Assembly (NCBI GenBank): GCA_002439555.1
Contig: DJOC01000037.1
Location: 9,869 to 15,872 of the forward strand
DNA: 6,004 nt
DNA from: Caryophanales bacterium UBA6448
GTDB lineage: Bacteria; Bacillota_I; Bacilli_A; RF39; UBA660
Direction of reading: 5' to 3'
How positions within the stretch are numbered: position 1 is the first letter of the stretch; each line of letters begins with the position of its first letter. The notes under the pieces were generated by a model that was given only the letters and a program-made list of their open reading frames with translations, did no database searches and was not told the origin of the DNA. Made by a program: the position numbers and the translations under genes. Shown here in pieces: positions 1-4,226 of this stretch.

Positions 1-209
1 GCACTAGTTTCTTGAGCAAGTAAAAGAGTGTCGTTAAGTGTTTTTTCAAGGCTTTTATATTTTTCATTCTCTTTTCTTAAACTTTCAGCCTCTAAAGTAA
101 CATTTTTAAGTTTTTCATAGATGCTTTCATATTCACTTGCTACTTCTTTAACAAAACTAGCGACATCACTTTTATTATAACCATAGATATTTGTTCTAAA
201 CTTAACCAT
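1..209 (-). CDS. divIVA: DivIVA-family cell-division/polarity protein, N-terminal part (cut by window edge)
   Basis: This encodes the first 69 residues of a DivIVA-domain coiled-coil protein; the gene runs off the left edge. DivIVA binds negatively curved membrane at septum and poles and recruits partner proteins. Seen: a GYNKSDVASFV segment at residues 10-20 matching the family GYDxDEVNxFL signature, then a heptad-rich stretch, then KTLNDTLLLAQE at about 56-67, which corresponds to the conserved ETLN...AQE at the start of the main coiled coil. The start ATG at 207-209 has a GAAAGG ribosome binding site. It lies 14 bp after sepF in the same transcript, an arrangement typical of Gram-positive division clusters. 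Odd: the N-terminus is about nine residues shorter than in Bacillus subtilis DivIVA, and the positions matching its membrane-inserting Phe17 and Arg18 are Ile8 and Tyr9. It could be a divergent paralogue (GpsB-like), but the LNxxLLLAQE segment favours DivIVA proper. Confidence 0.9.
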   Translation of the reverse strand, partial: MVKFRTNIYGYNKSDVASFVKEVASEYESIYEKLKNVTLEAESLRKENEKYKSLEKTLNDTLLLAQETS

Positions 210-223
210 GGACTAATACCTTT

Positions 224-631
224 CTATAAATCTATTTCTTCGTAATCTTCTTTTTCTTTTTTCTCTGAATCATCAGTTATTTTACCTTGTACATTAACAT
301 TTTTAGGTGTACATAAGTAAATACCAACACCAATTTTTTGCATTGAACCACCAATTGCATAAATACATCCACTTAAAAAGTCAATAATTCTTTTTGCCTG
401 TGGTGCTGTTACTCTTTTTAAATTAACAACCACTGAATTACGATTTTTAAGGTGATCTGCAATTTGTTGAGATTCAGAATATGCACGAGGTTCTAAAAGA
501 ATCATTTTATTACCTGTTTTGTCAGCCTCTTTTACAGCATCTTCTTTGCTTATACTATAAAATTCATCTTCACTAACACTTTGCATTTCATCATCATTAT
601 CTTCAAATAATTTTTTAAATTTAAAAGCCAT
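224..631 (-). CDS. sepF: Cell division protein SepF
   Basis: SepF (135 aa) is a membrane-binding FtsZ partner that tethers and bundles the Z-ring, overlapping in role with FtsA. Seen: a short amphipathic basic N-terminal segment (MAFKFKKLFED, residues 1-11), the expected membrane anchor; an acidic flexible linker to about residue 40; then the globular SepF core at about 43-116. The core includes LEPRAYSESQQIADHL, VVVNLKRV, RIIDFLSG, the AIGGSMQKIG turn (G94-G95) and IYLCTPKNV, all classic SepF signatures. The tail is acidic. The start at 629-631 is chosen because AGGAGGG lies 6 nt upstream; a longer reading from a TTG at 685 would begin inside the -35 element. The gene leads a transcript with divIVA 14 bp downstream. 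Genes often found between them in other Bacillota (ylmG, ylmH) are absent here. Confidence 0.96.
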   Translation of the reverse strand: MAFKFKKLFEDNDDEMQSVSEDEFYSISKEDAVKEADKTGNKMILLEPRAYSESQQIADHLKNRNSVVVNLKRVTAPQAKRIIDFLSGCIYAIGGSMQKIGVGIYLCTPKNVNVQGKITDDSEKKEKEDYEEIDL

Positions 632-637
632 ACTTAG

Positions 638-644
638 CCCTCCT
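638..644 (-). promoter_or_regulatory. Ribosome binding site deciding the sepF start
   Basis: AGGAGGG lies 6 nt before the ATG at 629-631. It fixes the sepF start at MAFKFKKLF rather than at the in-frame TTG 54 bases upstream, which has no ribosome binding site and sits within the promoter. Confidence 0.85.
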
Positions 645-656
645 AGTATCTCTTTA

Positions 657-685
657 ATTATACTAAAAAAAAATCTACTTTGCAA
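657..685 (-). promoter_or_regulatory. sepF-divIVA promoter, sigma-A type
   Basis: On the minus strand TTGCAA (680-685) and a perfect TATAAT (657-662) are separated by exactly 17 bp, placing transcription start near base 650. The leader would be only about 20 nt and contains the AGGAGGG site. The -35 box and spacer fall inside the hairpin and T-run that terminate the upstream phospholipase operon, so the two signals share DNA. Confidence 0.7.
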
Positions 686-704
686 TAATGCTAAATAGAT
701 TTTT
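661..704 (-). terminator. Rho-independent terminator of the ZIP-SDR-patatin operon
   Basis: Just after the patatin-like gene's stop, arms 669-680 and 693-704 pair over 12 positions (one G-T wobble). A T-T mismatch follows, then a further 3-bp GCA/TGC stem closes on a 4-nt loop (685-688). On the minus strand the hairpin is followed by a run of nine T (665-673, partly paired in the stem base). The opposite strand has only a short T-run, so termination is mainly for minus-strand transcripts. Confidence 0.8.
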
Positions 705-714
705 AATTATTTAG

Positions 715-1761
715 TTAAAATGTTTTAAAATCTTTAATTACTCTATAAATACCATATTTTTGATTACTATTTTTATATTTTTTAATCATTTTATTTAAAC
801 TATATATATTAAAGTAAGTTGCATCATCTTTTTCCATAGCATACTCAATAAGTTTAATAACAAGTGACTTATTATCTTTAACATTAAATAAAGTTTTATA
901 TTTTAACTTGTCTTTATCAGATACATTTTTTAAAACGAAATCATAATACCAATTTGGACTTTTCTTAAATATATATCTTTCTCCGGGATAATTTTTAAGA
1001 ACTTTTATTGTATCAAAATAACCTATTTGAATATTTTCGGTAATAGCCTTTTTATTAACTGTTAAGGTTGAGGAAAGTTTTCTCGTAGGAACAATTGTTA
1101 TAACTTTATCTTTATCAATAAGTTTTTTCTTAAAACCTATACCTTTTAGTTCAACACGATAAATTTTATCATAACCCTTTTTAAGCATCATATTCGCTGG
1201 GCAATTATCATAAATACCACCATCAAAATAATAACTATCATCTTCGAGTTTTTCCATTTTAAATACTGGTAAATAACAACTTGAAATAATATAGTTATTT
1301 ATAGAACCTTTTTTCATATCTTCCTTAAAAAGTTCTAAAGGTTTAAAATCCTTAAGTCGATAAGTAATAAGTCCAAAATCCATTTTACTATTTCTAATAT
1401 CTGGTTCTAAATTAAAACCATTCAAAGTAGACTGAAGCCCTTCGATACTTATTCCTTTATTTTTTATAATATTTACAAAATTATCAAAACTTGATTTTAA
1501 AAGTTCTAATTCATCTTTATTTTCACTATTAACTAAATCAACATATTTTTTTTCATAACCAAGTATTTTACCAATATCTGCATTAAGCCAAAAATCAAGA
1601 AGTTCATCCTCTTTTCCGGCAGCAATCATCGCAGCATTAAATGAACCAATTGAGGTTCCACATACGCCATCAAATTTAATATGACACTTTTTAAACGCCA
1701 TATATGCACCAATTTGATAACTACCTTTAACTCCCCCTCCAGCTAGTGCAAGTCCTACCAT
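715..1761 (-). CDS. Patatin-like phospholipase family protein
   Basis: A 348-aa patatin-fold acyl hydrolase, expected to cleave acyl esters of phospholipids or related lipids using a Ser-Asp dyad. Seen: the Gly-rich oxyanion-hole loop GGGVKGSY at residues 8-15; the nucleophile elbow GTSIG at 35-39 with Ser37; the SSCYLPVF segment at 160-167; and the second catalytic motif DGG at 180-182 with Asp180. All catalytic elements are intact. The remaining C-terminal half is Lys-rich and not recognised. No signal peptide or membrane segment is visible, so a cytoplasmic or membrane-peripheral enzyme is likely. The ATG at 1759-1761 has AAGGAAGG just upstream, lying within the last codons of the SDR gene, which ends 1 bp away, so translation is probably coupled. 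It closes a three-gene operon ahead of a strong terminator. It resembles the small bacterial patatins related to RssA or CapV, but no cyclase or defence partner adjoins it. The physiological substrate is unknown. Confidence 0.93.
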   Translation of the reverse strand: MVGLALAGGGVKGSYQIGAYMAFKKCHIKFDGVCGTSIGSFNAAMIAAGKEDELLDFWLNADIGKILGYEKKYVDLVNSENKDELELLKSSFDNFVNIIKNKGISIEGLQSTLNGFNLEPDIRNSKMDFGLITYRLKDFKPLELFKEDMKKGSINNYIISSCYLPVFKMEKLEDDSYYFDGGIYDNCPANMMLKKGYDKIYRVELKGIGFKKKLIDKDKVITIVPTRKLSSTLTVNKKAITENIQIGYFDTIKVLKNYPGERYIFKKSPNWYYDFVLKNVSDKDKLKYKTLFNVKDNKSLVIKLIEYAMEKDDATYFNIYSLNKMIKKYKNSNQKYGIYRVIKDFKTF

Positions 1762-1762
1762 A

Positions 1763-2644
1763 CTACCTTCCTTTCCTAATTAAAAGTATGAATTTACCTA
1801 GTAAAATATTAAGCCTTCTATGCTTGCTTCTTCGTTTTTGTCTCATAAAATAACTGTCTAATGAATCACTTGAATACTCTAAAATCTTTTCATATTTTTT
1901 TGTATCATTAAGTATTGGAAAAGACATATCTTTACTTAAAAATATTCTTGATAAAATATAGTTAAATGAAAGTCCATGATATTTTAAAATATTATCAAGA
2001 ATATCTTCATACTTACATTCAATATTACCTAAATTAATTATTTTTTTATTTACTTTATCTAAATTATCTAAAATTTTACAAACTGCATATGCTCCATCTT
2101 CTTTAGTAATGCAAGAAACCATATCATCTTTTTTAACTGTATAAACAAATGGTTCAGAGGTTAAATCACAAAGCACCAAAGGAAACCTTACAATAACATA
2201 ATTTTTACATTTGCTTGTAACAAGTTTTTCAGTTTTAATCTTTGCCTTATTATAAAAGGTATCTAAGTTTTCAAAAATACTTGTACTACTTCCATAAATT
2301 AAAGTACAATTAGGATTATAATACGTAATTGCCTTTATAATATTCTCAGTTACACCATACTCAATTTTATTAGCAAGCGCCTCTTTATAATTTGCAAGAG
2401 GTGATGTGCAAGAGGCTAAATTAATAACGTAATCGTGAGTTTTTATTAGAAAGTCAATTAAACCACGATCAAAACAATCAGAATAAATAATATTAATTCT
2501 TTTTTTATATTTTTTTAATCTTTTTATTTTCTCTTTATTTTTTAAATCTACAACCGTGATTTCATATTTACCTTCGGAAAGTAAATACTTAATTAATGAT
2601 AAGCCAATACTACCGGCTCCACCGAACACTACAACCTTCTTCAT
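1763..2644 (-). CDS. NAD(P)-dependent epimerase/dehydratase family (extended SDR) protein
   Basis: A 293-aa Rossmann-fold protein of the NAD-dependent epimerase/dehydratase type. Seen: a beta strand and dinucleotide-binding GGAGSIG loop at residues 8-14; Asp33 at the end of strand 2 (VVDL), which favours NAD over NADP; the strand-4 segment VINLAS at 73-78; YGSSTS at 117-122 carrying the catalytic Ser/Thr position; and the YNKAK motif at 131-135, giving the YxxxK pair Tyr131/Lys135. Odd: only about 11 residues separate the Ser segment from Tyr131, shorter than in typical GalE-like enzymes. The C-terminus (about 265-293) is very basic with a hydrophobic patch (LLGKFILLIRKGR), which may touch the membrane. 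The ATG at 2642-2644 has a strong AAAGGAGG site. It lies between a ZIP transporter (9-bp gap) and a patatin-like lipase (1-bp gap). The substrate, possibly a nucleotide sugar or lipid-linked group, cannot be told from the sequence. Confidence 0.88.
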   Translation of the reverse strand: MKKVVVFGGAGSIGLSLIKYLLSEGKYEITVVDLKNKEKIKRLKKYKKRINIIYSDCFDRGLIDFLIKTHDYVINLASCTSPLANYKEALANKIEYGVTENIIKAITYYNPNCTLIYGSSTSIFENLDTFYNKAKIKTEKLVTSKCKNYVIVRFPLVLCDLTSEPFVYTVKKDDMVSCITKEDGAYAVCKILDNLDKVNKKIINLGNIECKYEDILDNILKYHGLSFNYILSRIFLSKDMSFPILNDTKKYEKILEYSSDSLDSYFMRQKRRSKHRRLNILLGKFILLIRKGR

Positions 2645-2653
2645 AATCCTCCT

Positions 2654-3370
2654 TTATAAAATGTGCAAAATAATAACAAGTATTATTCCAAGTCCAATAC
2701 CAAAATAAATTCCTTTATTTTTTCTATTAACAAATAACTCCTTAAGAAGTTCAAAAAAGCATAAATAGATAAGCATTCCCAATGTAAATGATAATAAATA
2801 ATTTGTTATAAAAATTGGAATACTTTTAAAGAAATAACATATTAAACCTCCGATAAAACCAGAAATTGTAAGAATAAATACTTTAAATTTATTTTTACCC
2901 TTTAAACCACTTTCAATTTGAAATCCTAAAGGCATATTATGAAGGCCTATTCCCAAGCATAATATTAACCCAGTTTTAAAACTTCCTAAAGTTATATTAT
3001 ATAAAACCATATTTTCAATTATATTATGTAAAAGTAAAGCAAGTATAGTAATAACACCTAAATGAGTTTGATGATTATTATGTTCTTTTATATTATCAAG
3101 TTTCTCTTTATGATGATGCTCGTGATCTGGCACAAAAAAATCAAGTATTTTAAGAAGTGAAAAACCTAGTATTACCACTAAAAAATACTTAAAATTTAAA
3201 AATTCTTTTATTTCGGGAACTATATCAAAAAAGATTATGTTAAAAAGTACAACAAAAGACATACCAACAGAAAAAGCCTCAATATTTTTATTTGATTTAA
3301 ATAATTTATTTATAAAAATACCAAGTAAGAAAAATATTCCTGTTACTAATGTTAATATTAATGCCTTCAT
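2654..3370 (-). CDS. ZIP-family divalent metal transporter
   Basis: A 238-aa integral membrane protein with about eight hydrophobic segments (roughly residues 2-24, 33-52, 62-80, 105-125, 131-152, 164-183, 188-212 and 221-238), the ZIP layout for uptake of zinc or other divalent metals. Seen: a His-rich cytoplasmic-loop-like stretch between segments 3 and 4 (PDHEHHH at 81-87, HNNHQTH at 97-103); the TM4 motif HNIIEN with His115, Asn116 and Glu119; and the TM5 motif HNMPLG with His144 and Asn145. Odd: the TM5 motif is normally HNxPEG and here the Glu is Leu148, while the TM4 motif has lost its Pro and Gly. Metal specificity may therefore be altered. The ATG at 3368-3370 is chosen over a TTG at 3382 because the latter lies upstream of or at the predicted transcription start. 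First gene of the operon; the SDR gene follows 9 bp later. Confidence 0.88.
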   Translation of the reverse strand: MKALILTLVTGIFFLLGIFINKLFKSNKNIEAFSVGMSFVVLFNIIFFDIVPEIKEFLNFKYFLVVILGFSLLKILDFFVPDHEHHHKEKLDNIKEHNNHQTHLGVITILALLLHNIIENMVLYNITLGSFKTGLILCLGIGLHNMPLGFQIESGLKGKNKFKVFILTISGFIGGLICYFFKSIPIFITNYLLSFTLGMLIYLCFFELLKELFVNRKNKGIYFGIGLGIILVIILHIL

Positions 3371-3374
3371 TACT

Positions 3375-3380
3375 ACCACC
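3375..3380 (-). promoter_or_regulatory. Non-canonical ribosome binding site (GGTGGT) of the ZIP gene
   Basis: GGTGGT lies 4 nt before the ATG at 3368-3370. It departs from the AGGAGG sites of most genes in this window, and it matches the site before the YolD-like gene in sequence and spacing. It supports the ATG rather than the TTG twelve bases upstream as start. Confidence 0.5.
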
Positions 3381-3386
3381 AATCAA

Positions 3387-3415
3387 ATTATACAAAATTT
3401 CTTATAAAAAGTCCA
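3387..3415 (-). promoter_or_regulatory. Promoter of the ZIP-SDR-patatin operon
   Basis: The minus strand carries TGGACT (3410-3415, 4 of 6 matches to TTGACA), a 17-bp spacer and a perfect TATAAT (3387-3392). Transcription would start near 3380, leaving a leader of about 10 nt before the ATG. No Zur, Fur or MntR-like dyad was seen around it. Confidence 0.65.
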
Positions 3416-3419
3416 CAAT

Positions 3420-3450
3420 GAGAAAAAGAAAGTGTTATTTGCACTCTCTT
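3420..3450 (-). terminator. Terminator of the surface-protein gene, spanning its stop codon
   Basis: Arms 3426-3434 and 3442-3450 form a 9-bp stem with one G-T wobble around a 7-nt loop (3435-3441). On the minus strand the stem is followed by a T-rich tail. The stop codon TAA (3435-3437) sits in the loop and the 5' arm is made by the last coding triplets, so coding sequence and terminator are merged. Confidence 0.6.
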
Positions 3451-4076
3451 ACATTGTCAATATTAAATTTAGCATTATAATTTGCACCATCATTAATTCC
3501 TTGATCAATATCTTTAAAATAATTATAAGTAACTCTTGCTATATACTTAATATTTTTATTTACTCTTTTTACTGTATCTATACTATGTTCATAATTATCA
3601 ATATTTAAATTAATAGGAATGTTTATTTTGCCTTTTACGGTAGTTATGTCCATATTTTCAATAAGGAGTTTTTCTTCTTCATCATTTACTTTTGAATATA
3701 CATTTAAAGTAAGTTCACTATTTGGGTAATTACTATATTTAAATACTTCATACTCTGGTGCTTCATAATAAACATCATAACAATACTTTATTTTTTCTTT
3801 AGTAGTATCAAGATTTACATCAATTGTAGTTTCACCAGTAATTGAATGGCCAATATCTTTAATAAAATTATGATCATTTGCACTAATATTTATATCACTT
3901 CCACTTGAAATCTTTAAAGTATCGACACCTTTTGTTTTAACTTCAACATCAAATGAACCATATTTAAAATCTTTTGTTATATAGTATGCATAAACACCAG
4001 TTACAACAATCATTAAAAATATAAATATGAAAATTATTAAATAAACTTGTGATTTTAATTTATCTTTTTCACTCAT
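3435..4076 (-). CDS. Membrane-anchored extracytoplasmic protein, SipW-substrate/TasA-like N-terminus, function unknown
   Basis: A 213-aa protein I cannot assign to a characterised gene. Seen: a short basic N-terminus, one long hydrophobic segment at residues 11-34, then an all-exported, Tyr-, Asn- and Asp-rich domain with alternating polar/hydrophobic strands suggesting a beta-sandwich. The junction VTGVYAYYITKDFKYGSFDVEV (26-47) recalls, by pattern only, the AYF-D...G.xDxxV signal region of TasA/camelysin-type exported proteins processed by SipW-like peptidases. Only two cysteines lie in the exported part, Cys99 and Cys212 near the end, and they could form a disulfide closing the domain. The ATG at 4074-4076 follows a GAGAGGA site. 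The gene stands alone, with its own promoter (4101-4129) and terminator. Uncleaved signal anchor versus cleaved signal peptide cannot be decided. Adhesin, fibre subunit or wall-surface roles are guesses. Confidence 0.75.
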   Translation of the reverse strand: MSEKDKLKSQVYLIIFIFIFLMIVVTGVYAYYITKDFKYGSFDVEVKTKGVDTLKISSGSDINISANDHNFIKDIGHSITGETTIDVNLDTTKEKIKYCYDVYYEAPEYEVFKYSNYPNSELTLNVYSKVNDEEEKLLIENMDITTVKGKINIPINLNIDNYEHSIDTVKRVNKNIKYIARVTYNYFKDIDQGINDGANYNAKFNIDNVRECK

Positions 4077-4100
4077 AGAAATCCTCTCTATTCTTAATTA

Positions 4101-4129
4101 ATCTTATCAAATTTAAAGCATATTTACAA
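4101..4129 (-). promoter_or_regulatory. Promoter of the surface-protein gene, extended -10 type
   Basis: The minus strand shows TTGTAA (4124-4129), a 17-bp spacer, and TAAGAT (4101-4106) preceded by TGA, which gives a TGn extended -10. Each hexamer matches the consensus at 4 of 6 bases. Transcription would start near 4094, just ahead of the GAGAGGA ribosome binding site. Confidence 0.45.
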
Positions 4130-4165
4130 GTACCTATAATTAACAAAATTGTATATTTTTACCAG

Positions 4166-4193
4166 TTGATTTTTACAAAATTTTAGATATAAT
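4166..4193 (+). promoter_or_regulatory. Promoter of the Y-family polymerase operon
   Basis: TTGATT (4166-4171), a 16-bp spacer and a perfect TATAAT (4188-4193) lie 33 bp before the polymerase ATG. The predicted start point near 4200 falls inside the dyad at 4198-4217, a position suited to repression. Confidence 0.65.
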
Positions 4194-4197
4194 ATTA

Positions 4198-4217
4198 TTA
4201 TAAACATTTGTTTGTAA
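4198..4217. promoter_or_regulatory. 20-bp dyad, candidate LexA/DinR-like operator
   Basis: TTATAAACATTTGTTTGTAA is an inverted repeat with 9-bp arms (8 of 9 positions complementary) around a 2-bp centre. It contains AAAC-N4-GTTT, sharing the AAC-N4-GTT core of the Bacillus LexA (DinR) box GAAC-N4-GTTC but lacking the outer G/C. It starts 4 bp after the -10 box and ends directly before the GGAGG site. Y-family polymerase genes are commonly SOS-controlled, which makes an SOS operator plausible. The repressor is not shown by the sequence. Confidence 0.5.
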
Positions 4218-4226
4218 GGAGGAATT

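Noticed and set aside
632..685. Longer SepF reading starting at TTG 685 (18 extra residues)
   Set aside because: The TTG lies in the -35 box upstream of the predicted transcript start, it has no ribosome binding site, and AGGAGGG sits ideally before ATG 631.
715..1761. Patatin-like gene as a CBASS-type (CapV) antiphage effector
   Set aside because: No cyclase, E1/E2-like or other defence gene lies beside it; its operon partners are a metal transporter and an SDR.
3371..3382. TTG start at 3382 for the ZIP gene
   Set aside because: The predicted transcription start is near 3380, so the TTG would not be in the mRNA; no ribosome binding site precedes it.
3383..3434. Zur, Fur or MntR operator controlling the ZIP operon
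   Set aside because: No dyad resembling known metalloregulator boxes is present; only promoter hexamers and the upstream gene's terminator tail are visible.
4130..4165. Short repeated ACAAAATT-type words in the divergent intergenic region
   Set aside because: Such AT-only words are expected by chance in this base composition and show no consistent spacing.
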